Shown here in pieces: positions 1 through 7,492 of a DNA stretch of 64,000 nt. The notes beneath the pieces were generated by a model that did not search any database, was not told where the DNA came from, and saw only the letters and a program-made list of their open reading frames with translations. This stretch comes from Nocardia abscessus. Its GTDB lineage: Bacteria; Actinomycetota; Actinomycetes; Mycobacteriales; Mycobacteriaceae. The stretch's first letter is position 1. Every line of letters begins with the position of its first letter. The stretch lies in NCBI RefSeq assembly GCF_015477775.1, contig NZ_JADLQO010000002.1, forward strand, positions 558,001 through 622,000. Reading direction: 5' to 3'. Made by a program: the position numbers and the translations under genes.

Positions 1-1
1 C

Positions 2-220
2 TGCATCTTTGCGCTCCGCAAGTTCGGAATCGAGTTCGCCACATGGCCCGATGGCAGGTCCACGGATAGCGTTCTCGGGCTCGTGCAGTGGTGGCTGGAC
101 GACTGGGGTCCGACGCCCGGCGAGGACGGCTGGACCGCTCCCACCATGCGACAACTCCGTATCCGCTCGAAGGCTGAGTTTGATGCGTCGCTACCTCCTC
201 ACATGCGTCCAGAGTTCTGA
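2..220 (+). CDS. hypothetical protein, C-terminal fragment (5' end outside window)
   Basis: An open frame enters from the left edge and gives 72 residues beginning CIFALRKFGIEF and ending MRPEF before a TGA at 218-220. The residue mix (WW, LDDWG, KFGIEF) looks like a globular protein rather than a shadow frame, but I do not recognise the family. Its last 22 bases overlap the convergent gene on the other strand. No start codon is visible because the gene begins outside the window. Base composition here is lower in GC than the dapB region, as in the next gene. Confidence 0.6.
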   Translation, partial: CIFALRKFGIEFATWPDGRSTDSVLGLVQWWLDDWGPTPGEDGWTAPTMRQLRIRSKAEFDASLPPHMRPEF

Positions 221-1191
221 TTGTCGGTCAATCTGTACTTGCCAACCTGCGGCAACGGGGGCCAGTCAGACTCCCCGACGACCGCGGCGCCATGCGAATC
301 AACTGCGATACCACCCCAGCCGGTGGTGCCATAACCACATCGGTCCAGGTGAGCACGCGCCCGATTGCGGCGAAGCGAACCCGGAATGGGCATACCGCCC
401 TGTCGCGGTTCCCAATCAGGCTTCGCCATTTCTTCGGCAAGCCACCGCGCGAATTCGCTACTCTTACAAACATATTCATCAACCTCGCTGCGCACGGCCA
501 GTGTCACCTGGTTCCAAAACCATTCGTAGAACTGACGGGCACGCTTAGAGTACTTCTCAAGGAGAGGAAGAAACTCGACGTCTTGCTCCTGCGTCCTGAG
601 GAAGCGTTTTGCAGGACCTCCCCAACTGGAGAACTTGTCCAGCTCCGAGCGTTTGAGTTCAACCGTGTTGATCCACTCCATCCGACCGGGCGGGCGATGG
701 CTCCAAGTCGTCCCGATCGACATCATCGGTGCCGAGTAGTGCACCGTGAAGTTCCGGAGGTCGAACAGGAACTTGATGTCGTCAACGCCGAACAGTTCGG
801 TCACCTTAGGCTCATACGTGCTGACCTCCCAGATCGTTCTGCTGTCGTTCCGGTCGCGCCGCTGTTCATCAGGAAGTCGCTCAGGCCAGACCTTACGATG
901 GGTGCTGCGCTGGACGTCGCGGAGAGTGGCAACCGACGCGACGTAGTTGTGGAACAGGCGCACAGCCTCATGTTCGAACTCATCTGGAAGCTCGTTTACA
1001 TGCCTGTCGGTACCGACAAACGTCCCAATATGGTCGGACAACTCAGTGCCGTTGGTCGAGAACAATCGCGAGACTCGATTCAGGGCTTCGAGTCGTTCGT
1101 GGTGTTCTTTGCCCGGTAGTTCGGCAAGGTGCGCCAGCCGCTCTTCACGCTCCACAGCCCAGTTCGCCTTCCAACTCCGCTGTTCGCTCAT
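199..1191 (-). CDS. HEPN-like helical protein, unknown function
   Basis: This 330-residue protein starts at an ATG at 1191 behind a strong GGAGGTGGGG site; the longer open frame upstream has no such site. It is predicted soluble, helical and charged, with no signal peptide or membrane segment. Residues 146-151 read RNFTVH inside the helix-like context FLFDLRNFTVHYS, which fits the R-N-x3-H motif of HEPN domains, many of which are ribonucleases in toxin-antitoxin or abortive-infection systems. The family call rests on this motif alone. The gene lies 29 bases downstream of the flavodoxin-like gene on the same strand and could be co-transcribed, but its codon use is clearly lower in GC than its neighbours, which suggests acquisition. 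It overlaps the convergent fragment at the left edge by 22 bases. Function unassigned. Confidence 0.8.
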   Translation of the reverse strand: MSEQRSWKANWAVEREERLAHLAELPGKEHHERLEALNRVSRLFSTNGTELSDHIGTFVGTDRHVNELPDEFEHEAVRLFHNYVASVATLRDVQRSTHRKVWPERLPDEQRRDRNDSRTIWEVSTYEPKVTELFGVDDIKFLFDLRNFTVHYSAPMMSIGTTWSHRPPGRMEWINTVELKRSELDKFSSWGGPAKRFLRTQEQDVEFLPLLEKYSKRARQFYEWFWNQVTLAVRSEVDEYVCKSSEFARWLAEEMAKPDWEPRQGGMPIPGSLRRNRARAHLDRCGYGTTGWGGIAVDSHGAAVVGESDWPPLPQVGKYRLTDNQNSGRM

Positions 1192-1220
1192 TGCCCCACC
1201 TCCGGCTGATACAAATCGTC

Positions 1221-1673
1221 CTATCCCATCAACTGCGCGGCGACCGTCGCGCCGAGTTCCCAGCACGCTTCGAGGTCAGCTTTCGATGGCTTACCCGAGA
1301 CCACCACGTACTCTGCGGCTTTCACCCACCCCAGCCCGGTTGTGATGGAAGTGACGCCCTTCTCCGCGCCCTCGGTACCTTCGTTGCCGTGGAAGTACGC
1401 CCCGAACGGGCGGCCACGGGTCGAATCGAGGCAGGGGTAGTAAATGACATCCAGTCCGTGTTTCAGGCCGCCGCTCATGTACCCGAGGTTGGCCGGGGTG
1501 CCGAGCACGTACCCGTCGGCCTCCAGAACGTCCGTCGGCGACAGCGACAGCGCTGCGCGACGCACGACCTCCACGCCCTCGATCTCCGGGTCGGTGGCCC
1601 CGGAGACGACGGCCTCGAACATCGCCTGCATATGCGGGGACGGCGTGTGATGGATGATCAGCAACCGGGCCAC
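1221..1673 (-). CDS. flavodoxin-family protein (Rv2771c-like)
   Basis: The 150-residue protein begins at GTG (1671-1673). The N-terminus MARLLIIHHTPSPHMQAMFEAV has a beta strand followed by a T-P-S-x-H phosphate loop as in flavodoxins and NADPH-dependent FMN reductases. Residues about 54-66 (YVLGTPANLGYMSG) match the second FMN-contacting loop, and a later GNEGTEGAEKG loop fits the third. It probably binds FMN and acts as a small redox protein; the partner is unknown. Length and position beside the small membrane gene and dapB match M. tuberculosis Rv2771c as I recall it. No strong ribosome site precedes the GTG. Confidence 0.85.
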   Translation of the reverse strand: MARLLIIHHTPSPHMQAMFEAVVSGATDPEIEGVEVVRRAALSLSPTDVLEADGYVLGTPANLGYMSGGLKHGLDVIYYPCLDSTRGRPFGAYFHGNEGTEGAEKGVTSITTGLGWVKAAEYVVVSGKPSKADLEACWELGATVAAQLMG

Positions 1674-1699
1674 CCTGCGATGGTATCGGCCCCGCGCGG

Positions 1700-2200
1700 T
1701 CAGAGGGTGTCGCGCTCGTGCCGTTCCAGCGCGACCGCGCGGCGCATGGTCTCGCGGGCTCTGGTGCGGTCACCCGCGTAGTCGTAGGCGCGAGCGAGAC
1801 GGTAGGAGACGCGCCAATTGTCCGGGTCGGCCTCCCACTCCGCCTTGACCGTCGCGAACAGTTCGTCGGCGGCCGCGCGTTCGATGCGGCCGGACGGGAG
1901 GCGGGGCAACGCGGAGGTGTCGAGCTCGAGACCCTCGTCGTGGATGCGCCGCGCGAGGTGCTGATGCGCCAGAGCCGCGCGCACGGTGGCCACGACGATC
2001 CACACGCCCAGCAGTGGCAGGATCAGCACGCCCACGCCGATGACGATCGCCGCCACGTCGCCGGAAACGATCAGGCTGACCGCGATCCGGCCGAGCACCA
2101 GGAAATAGAAGCCGAGAACCAGGACGAGCGCCGCGATCGGCGCGACCACCTTGACGACGTCCCCGCTGCCCTTCCGATCGGACGGCTCGGAGCCGCTCAC
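1700..2200 (-). CDS. conserved membrane protein with TPR-like C-terminus (Rv2772c-like)
   Basis: The protein has 166 residues, with a GTG start at 2200. After a short charged N-terminus, residues about 17-36 and 44-72 form two hydrophobic membrane segments (VVAPIAALVLVLGFYFLVL; IVIGVGVLILPLLGVWIVVATV). The C-terminal half is soluble and ends with a pattern like one tetratricopeptide repeat: WEADPDNWRVSYRLARAYDY then RARETMRRAVALE. That suggests a membrane-anchored protein-interaction role. It lies between the flavodoxin-like gene and dapB on the same strand, as in mycobacteria. No enzymatic motif is visible, so the role is unknown. Confidence 0.8.
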   Translation of the reverse strand: MSGSEPSDRKGSGDVVKVVAPIAALVLVLGFYFLVLGRIAVSLIVSGDVAAIVIGVGVLILPLLGVWIVVATVRAALAHQHLARRIHDEGLELDTSALPRLPSGRIERAAADELFATVKAEWEADPDNWRVSYRLARAYDYAGDRTRARETMRRAVALERHERDTL

Positions 2201-2252
2201 GATCGTGCACCGCCGCGGTTCGGCACCGCCGGGCGCGACAGCCGGCGCACGC

Positions 2253-3029
<777 letters not shown>

Positions 3030-3090
3030 TCAGCCTAATGGGCCCGGCCGTCCCCACTCCTTCCGCCGCCCGCGCGGGCGAGCGAGCCGC

Positions 3091-3537
3091 TTATCGCACC
3101 GGCTGTGCTGCGCCGACCTCCGCACTCGATGCGCCCGCGAGATTCGCGGCCATCTGTTGCAGCAACCGCATGGTCTCGGCGAACTGCTCGCCGGTGATTC
3201 CCTCCGCCATCTGCCGCCTGCGCCGGGCGATCCGGACGAAGGCCTCGTCGTGGGCGACGCGGCCCGCCTCGGTCAGCGACAGCACGCCTTCCTCGTCGGC
3301 GACCAACCCGGCGGCGACGAGTTCGGCCAATTCGGTGGGCCATTCGGAGTCGTCGGTCCAGAAGGTGTCGAGCGCGTCGCGGACGTCGTCGGCGCGCTGC
3401 GGGCCCTCCGCGAGCGATTGCACGGTCTGCCAGCGCCGGCGGCTGAACCCGCCCGCGGCGAGGTCTTCATCGAAGCGCTGGTTGATCAGTCGATCGAGTT
3501 CCACGAGCCAGTAACCGATGCCGCGCTGGATGGCCAT
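3091..3537 (-). CDS. MarR-like transcriptional regulator
   Basis: The ATG at 3537 gives 148 residues (MAIQRGIGYWLVELDRLINQ...). A longer frame upstream would run through the AT-rich dyads of the promoter region, so the short start is preferred. The middle shows a winged-helix pattern (RRRWQTVQSLAEG, then LAELVAAGLV, then VLSLTEAGRVAHDEA), and the C-terminus is a long helix suited to dimerisation, as in MarR/PadR-type regulators. It is divergent from a second MarR regulator, and their 75-base gap contains several dyads, so either or both probably bind there. The ligand is unknown. Confidence 0.8.
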   Translation of the reverse strand: MAIQRGIGYWLVELDRLINQRFDEDLAAGGFSRRRWQTVQSLAEGPQRADDVRDALDTFWTDDSEWPTELAELVAAGLVADEEGVLSLTEAGRVAHDEAFVRIARRRRQMAEGITGEQFAETMRLLQQMAANLAGASSAEVGAAQPVR

Positions 3538-3548
3538 CACCACTCCTA

Positions 3549-3592
3549 TACATGCATGTAAACAAGTACATGCACTATGACATATAAATGTC
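3549..3592. promoter_or_regulatory. palindromic operator cluster between divergent MarR genes
   Basis: The gap between the two regulators is markedly AT-rich. It holds a perfect 12-base palindrome TACATGCATGTA at 3549-3560, a repeat of its half (TACATGCA) at 3567-3574, and a second dyad GACAT-N4-ATGTC at 3579-3592. Such symmetric sites of 12-20 bases are typical MarR operators. Which of the two regulators binds which dyad cannot be told from sequence. Confidence 0.6.
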
Positions 3593-3612
3593 GGATATGA
3601 CAGAGTAGACGA

Positions 3613-4047
3613 ATGGACGAGCACGATGCCGTCACCGCCGCCGTGGAAGCGGCGATGGCCCGGATCCGGCGCAGGCAGACGCGTGGTGCGCTGAGCGACG
3701 GCGCGATCCCCGTGGCGGTGTTCCGCGTGCTGGACGCCGTCGCCGACGGCGCGGCGGACACGGTCGGCGCACTCGCTCCCGCACTCGGCGTCGATCAGCC
3801 GAGGGCGAGTCGACTGGTGGCCCAAGCCGTCACCTCCGGCTTACTGGAGCGTGTCGCCGATCAGCGCGACGGACGGCGTTCGGTCCTGCGCCTGACCGCC
3901 GCCGGGCGCCGGGCCGTGGCCGAGGCCACAGCAGGCAGGCGCGCCGCCATGGCCGCCGCGATGGCGGACTGGACTTCCGCCGAGCGCGCCGACTTCGCTC
4001 GCCTGCTCGAACGATTCGTCGAGAAGATGGACCGGCCTGCCGACTGA
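3613..4047 (+). CDS. MarR-family transcriptional regulator
   Basis: The ATG at 3613 gives 144 residues. The winged-helix domain is clear: VFRVLDAVADGAADTVGALAPALGVDQPRASRLVAQAVTSGLLERV is a helix-turn-helix with recognition helix around DQPRASRLVAQ, and DQRDGRRSVLRLTAAGRRAV is the MarR wing, with the D-x-R-D-x-R-x4-L-x-L-T-x-x-G signature. It probably represses itself and its divergent neighbour through the dyads at 3549-3592. It ends 34 bases before the convergent alcohol dehydrogenase. The effector is unknown. Confidence 0.9.
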   Translation: MDEHDAVTAAVEAAMARIRRRQTRGALSDGAIPVAVFRVLDAVADGAADTVGALAPALGVDQPRASRLVAQAVTSGLLERVADQRDGRRSVLRLTAAGRRAVAEATAGRRAAMAAAMADWTSAERADFARLLERFVEKMDRPAD

Positions 4048-4081
4048 GCAGGGATGCTCGGTTACGACCGGCCGAGCCGGA

Positions 4082-5194
4082 TCAGTCGAAGACGATGACC
4101 TGACGCAAGGCGTGTCCCGCGGCGAGTTCGTCCATGGCGCGGTTGATTTCGTCGAGTCCGATGTGCGCCGAGACGAGCCGCTCCACCGGCAGACGTCCCG
4201 CCCGCCACATGCGGACGTACTCGGGAATGTCCCGGGACGGCACGGCCGAGCCGAGGTAGCTGCCGACGATGGATCGGCCTTGGGCGACCAGGGCCAAGGG
4301 CGAGATAGCGGCGCGGGCATCGGGAGCGGGCAATCCGACGGTGACCGTCGTGCCACCGGGCGCGGTCGCGGCGACGGCGGTCTCGAAGGCACGGACGTTG
4401 CCCGCGGCCTCGACCACCACCTCCGCCTGCACACCCAGCTCGGCGACCTCGGCCGGGGTATATGCGGCGTGAACGCCCAATTCCCGGGCGAGGGCGAGCT
4501 TCTCCGGCACGGTGTCGACCGCGATCACCTCGTGTCCCTCCGCGGCGAGCGACACCGCGACCAGCACCGCCGCCATACCGACGCCGCCGAGACCGACGAC
4601 CATGATCCGGTCCCCCGTGCCCGGTCGCGCCGAATTCAGCAGGGCGCCACCGCCGGTCAGCACCGCGCAGCCGAGCACGGCCGCGACCTCCGGGGGCACG
4701 TCGTCGTCGACGGGGACCACCGACCGGCGATCCACCACCGCGTGCGTGGCGAAAGCGGAAACGCCCAGGTGGTGGTGCACCTCGGCGCCCGCACGGGACA
4801 ATCGCCGCCCGCCGTTGAGCAATTCACCCGCATTGTTGGCCACACTGCCGGGCACGCAGGGGGTGCGACCGTCGGTCGCGCAACCCGCGCATTCGCCGCA
4901 GCGGGGCAGGAAGGTCATGACCACGCGCTGCCCGACCGCGATGTCGCCGTCACCGGGACCGACCGCCTCCACCCGCCCCGCGGCTTCGTGGCCCAGCAGC
5001 ATGGGCACCGGGCGCACCCGGTTGCCGTCCACCACGGACAGGTCCGAGTGGCACAGCCCCGCCGCCTCGATCCGAACCAGCAGTTCGCCCGGCCCCGGCT
5101 CGTGCAGCTCCAGATCGCATACGGTGATCGGCGCCGATTCGGCGAACGGCGCCGGCGCCGCGATCCGCTCCAGGACTGCTCCACGAATCTTCAT
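4082..5194 (-). CDS. zinc-dependent alcohol dehydrogenase
   Basis: This 370-residue medium-chain dehydrogenase starts at ATG 5194 (MKIRGAVLERI). It has the catalytic-zinc residues in GLCHSDLS and LLGHEAAG, the structural-zinc set C-x2-C-x2-C-x7-C in CGECAGCATDGRTPC, and the nucleotide site VVGLGGVGMAA. Overall it resembles the class III / AdhD-type enzymes of actinobacteria that oxidise primary alcohols or thiol adducts with NAD. It is convergent with the MarR gene and divergent from the VOC protein gene. The physiological substrate cannot be read from the sequence. Confidence 0.92.
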   Translation of the reverse strand: MKIRGAVLERIAAPAPFAESAPITVCDLELHEPGPGELLVRIEAAGLCHSDLSVVDGNRVRPVPMLLGHEAAGRVEAVGPGDGDIAVGQRVVMTFLPRCGECAGCATDGRTPCVPGSVANNAGELLNGGRRLSRAGAEVHHHLGVSAFATHAVVDRRSVVPVDDDVPPEVAAVLGCAVLTGGGALLNSARPGTGDRIMVVGLGGVGMAAVLVAVSLAAEGHEVIAVDTVPEKLALARELGVHAAYTPAEVAELGVQAEVVVEAAGNVRAFETAVAATAPGGTTVTVGLPAPDARAAISPLALVAQGRSIVGSYLGSAVPSRDIPEYVRMWRAGRLPVERLVSAHIGLDEINRAMDELAAGHALRQVIVFD

Positions 5195-5354
5195 TCCGCC
5201 GACGCTACCGCCCGCACCGGTTCGGGCACATCTCTTCCGGGACTGGCGCGGGCCGCGGACCGGTGTTAGGTTGGCCGACCGTGACGGTGCTCCCGTTGGC
5301 CGCCTTGTACCGAGCCCGGGGTCGGGATCGTCACGCACCAGAGGAGAAATTCCA

Positions 5355-5744
5355 CTGTCCGTACGATTCGATCACACCATTGTCGGTTGCCACGACCACC
5401 GGGTATCCGCCGCATTCTGGGCGGACATCCTGGGACTGGAAGTCGGAACGCAATGGGGACCGTTCATTCCGCTCTCGCTGCCCGGCGGCGTCACCTTCGA
5501 CTTCGCGAACGTGCCGCCGCAGGTCACCGAAATCCAGCCTCAGCATTACGCGTTCTTGGTCTCCGAGACCGAATTCGACGCCGCCTACGCCAAGATCCAG
5601 CGCGAGCGCCTCGACCATTGGGCCGATCCGCAGCAGCGGCGGCCGGGCGAGATCAACCACAACGACGGCGGTCGCGGCATGTACTTCCTGGATCCCAGCG
5701 GTCACTTCCTGGAGCTGATCACCGTTCCGTACGGCGGCTGGTGA
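5355..5744 (+). CDS. VOC (glyoxalase/bleomycin resistance) family protein, probable CTG start
   Basis: The 129-residue product is a compact vicinal-oxygen-chelate protein: FDHTIVGCHDHRVSAAFWADILGLEV, then the second half with YAFLVSETEFDAAYAKI, NHNDGGRGMYFLDPSGHFLELIT. The candidate metal ligands are the His of FDHTIV, the Glu of FLEL and a His in the second module. No ATG, GTG or TTG lies in frame near the expected N-terminus. A GAGGAGA site at 5341-5347 is followed seven bases later by CTG at 5355-5357, giving (M)SVRFDHTIV, the form I expect for relatives. The substrate is unknown. The gene is divergent from the alcohol dehydrogenase. Confidence 0.85.
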   Translation: MSVRFDHTIVGCHDHRVSAAFWADILGLEVGTQWGPFIPLSLPGGVTFDFANVPPQVTEIQPQHYAFLVSETEFDAAYAKIQRERLDHWADPQQRRPGEINHNDGGRGMYFLDPSGHFLELITVPYGGW

Positions 5745-5799
5745 GCCGACTGGCGTTCGAGATCCGGGCTCGAAGCTGACGAACGGCCGCAGGCGTACG

Positions 5800-6201
5800 A
5801 TGCCGCGAATGGGTGTCGATCTGGTCGACGCGGTCGAGCGGTTGCACGCCGACCTCGCGACATGGCTGGGCTCGCCAGCGCAGGCCGAGGTGTTCGAGCG
5901 GTTCGCGGCGGCGCAGCACGAGCGGTTCAGCATGGTGACGACCGGCGGCGAAGTGCTGGGACGCAGTGCGCTGATCACGAGTGTCCGTGGCGCGCGTAAC
6001 GCCGTGCCCGGGTTGTCCATCGACGTCTCGGACGTCGAAGAACTGCTGCGGTCCGGCGGCATCGCGGTCGTGCGCTTCCTGGAGACGCACCGGGCGGCCG
6101 GAAACGTCACTCGCCGCCGCGTGACGGCCGTGCTGACCACCGACGACCCGGAGGGAGTCCGCTGGCTGACGGTGCACGAAACCGAGGACGCACCGGGCTG
6201 A
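5800..6201 (+). CDS. SnoaL/DUF4440-like (NTF2-fold) protein
   Basis: The ATG at 5800 gives 133 residues (a second ATG lies three codons in). The pattern LHADLATWLGSPAQAEVFERFAAAQHERFSMVTTGGEVLGRSALITSV followed by alternating strands (IAVVRFLETH, RRRVTAVLTT, RWLTVHETE) fits the NTF2-like cone fold of SnoaL/DUF4440 proteins. These include isomerases and many small binding proteins. No catalytic residues can be assigned. It follows the VOC gene by 55 bases on the same strand and could be cotranscribed. A long hairpin region follows. Confidence 0.75.
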   Translation: MPRMGVDLVDAVERLHADLATWLGSPAQAEVFERFAAAQHERFSMVTTGGEVLGRSALITSVRGARNAVPGLSIDVSDVEELLRSGGIAVVRFLETHRAAGNVTRRRVTAVLTTDDPEGVRWLTVHETEDAPG

Positions 6202-6563
6202 GCATTCCCAGCACCGGGACATGCGTGCGATGCCCGTATCCCGGCGATCATCGCCCCGCTCACCGCCGACGCGGAAGCGATACCCGATCTGCCCGATCTG
6301 GTTCCTGGCGCGCCGAGCTTCCGGGAGGTATGGGCACTCCCGCACTCGGACACGGCGAGCCAGCGCGTGCGTAGCCGTGGTTCCTCGCCGGACGGGACGG
6401 TCCGGCCGATCCGGGCCTACTCGACCGGCGAGGAACTACGGCCACCCCGAGCGCAGTCGGGTGACTCGGGGTGACTCGACCGTGCGGTCCTCGAGTATCG
6501 GCACATGGCATCTACCTCCGTTCGGGCGGGCAGCGCGGCGGCTGCCTGGTGGGGGGTGAGGGA
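6202..6563. other. intergenic region between convergent genes, with long hairpin
   Basis: I see no convincing gene in this 362-base stretch; the open frames are Arg/Pro-rich shadows. It contains the inverted repeat described at 6371-6445 and, just after it, a short tandem copy of GTGACTCGG (6461-6478). Confidence 0.5.
6371..6445. terminator. 21-bp imperfect inverted repeat, possible bidirectional terminator
   Basis: The arms are 6371-6391 and 6425-6445; 19 of 21 positions pair, around a 33-base loop. The core is GTTCCTCGCCGG paired with CCGGCGAGGAAC. It sits between a plus-strand and a minus-strand gene that end on either side, so a terminator role is plausible. There is no U-run, and the long loop is unusual, so it may instead be a relic of a mobile element. 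Confidence 0.45.
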
Positions 6564-7052
6564 TCAGGCGTAGAGCTTCGCCAGGAACGTGGTCATGTTC
6601 TCGCGCACCCGCTCGATCTTCTCCTCGGGCGTGAGGTCTTCGCGGTACCGGCTGCCGAGCGCGGGCCGCTTCTTGTTGCGCGCGTACAGCGAGCAGGCGA
6701 GATCGGTGCACATGTAGGTGCCGACCGAGTTACCCCGGCGCCCGGATTCTCCGGCTTTGTGCGCGGTCATCAGCGAGACCCCGCCGCCGGTGTGGGTGGT
6801 CAGGCAGATCGTGCACATCTGCGCCCGGCCGGTGCCACCGGTGGGATAGCGCAGCGCGACGCCGACCAGGCGGTCTTCCCGCGGAACGATCAGGTAGCCA
6901 CGCCCTGGCAAGGACGGATCGCTCCAGCCCAGGAAGTCCAGGTCGGCCCAGGGCCGCTCGGCCAGGTCCCGCGGCACGGGCAGCCGCTTGGCGTCTCCTT
7001 TCGAACAGTTGACGAACGACGACCTGATGTCGCGCTCGGTGACGGGTTCCAT
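6564..7052 (-). CDS. FBP domain protein (FusB/EF-G-binding type zinc finger)
   Basis: This 162-residue protein starts at ATG 7052 behind AAGGAG. The motif FVNCSKGDAKRLPVP near the N-terminus and the treble-clef zinc-finger region MCTICLTTHTGGGVSLMTAHKAG...GNSVGTYMCTDLACSLYAR are hallmarks of the FBP family. Two Cys pairs (C-x2-C and C-x4-C) supply the zinc ligands. Staphylococcal FusB-type members bind EF-G and rescue ribosomes stalled by fusidic acid. In actinobacteria the role is not established, so ribosome-associated function is inference. It is convergent with the SnoaL-like gene and divergent from the polyketide synthase. Confidence 0.88.
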   Translation of the reverse strand: MEPVTERDIRSSFVNCSKGDAKRLPVPRDLAERPWADLDFLGWSDPSLPGRGYLIVPREDRLVGVALRYPTGGTGRAQMCTICLTTHTGGGVSLMTAHKAGESGRRGNSVGTYMCTDLACSLYARNKKRPALGSRYREDLTPEEKIERVRENMTTFLAKLYA

Positions 7053-7492
7053 GATCGGATCTCCTTCGTCGATCGGTGGGCAAACCTCAGCGACATTACG
7101 GTCCCACCGGGGCCGCAACAACGGATTTTCTCGGTGTCGCGCCCCCGGATTCACGCACCCCCGCAGCGCTGTGGCGCGACCACGAAAGCACGGCCGCAAG
7201 TCACCGGGTGCATGTCGGATCCGATTGGTGTACGTTGCTGTTTGTAAATGATGATTAGCTGCTCAGGTGGGGCCAGTGCAGCACGTCGCGAGGGTCAGTG
7301 GTGGGCGAAACGTTCGAGCATGTTGTCGTCCATTCCGCGACGAAACAGTAGGTAACCTGGCTTGTTTCGAGAGCAGATCAGGCGTTCGTCGCCGATGACC
7401 CGTGGCTGCCGCACAGCCCGCGCACGGCCGGAGGCTGACGGCATCCGCAGCTCGGACAACCGGCCATCGACCTGTTTGAAGGAGCACGATCC
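7053..7492. other. divergent promoter region of the FBP gene and the polyketide synthase
   Basis: There is no believable gene in these 440 bases. Around 7231-7262 the sequence turns AT-rich (TTGCTG at 7235-7240, then GTAAATGATGATTAG), the best candidate for the synthase promoter, which would leave a leader of over 200 bases. No clear operator palindrome was seen. Confidence 0.45.
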
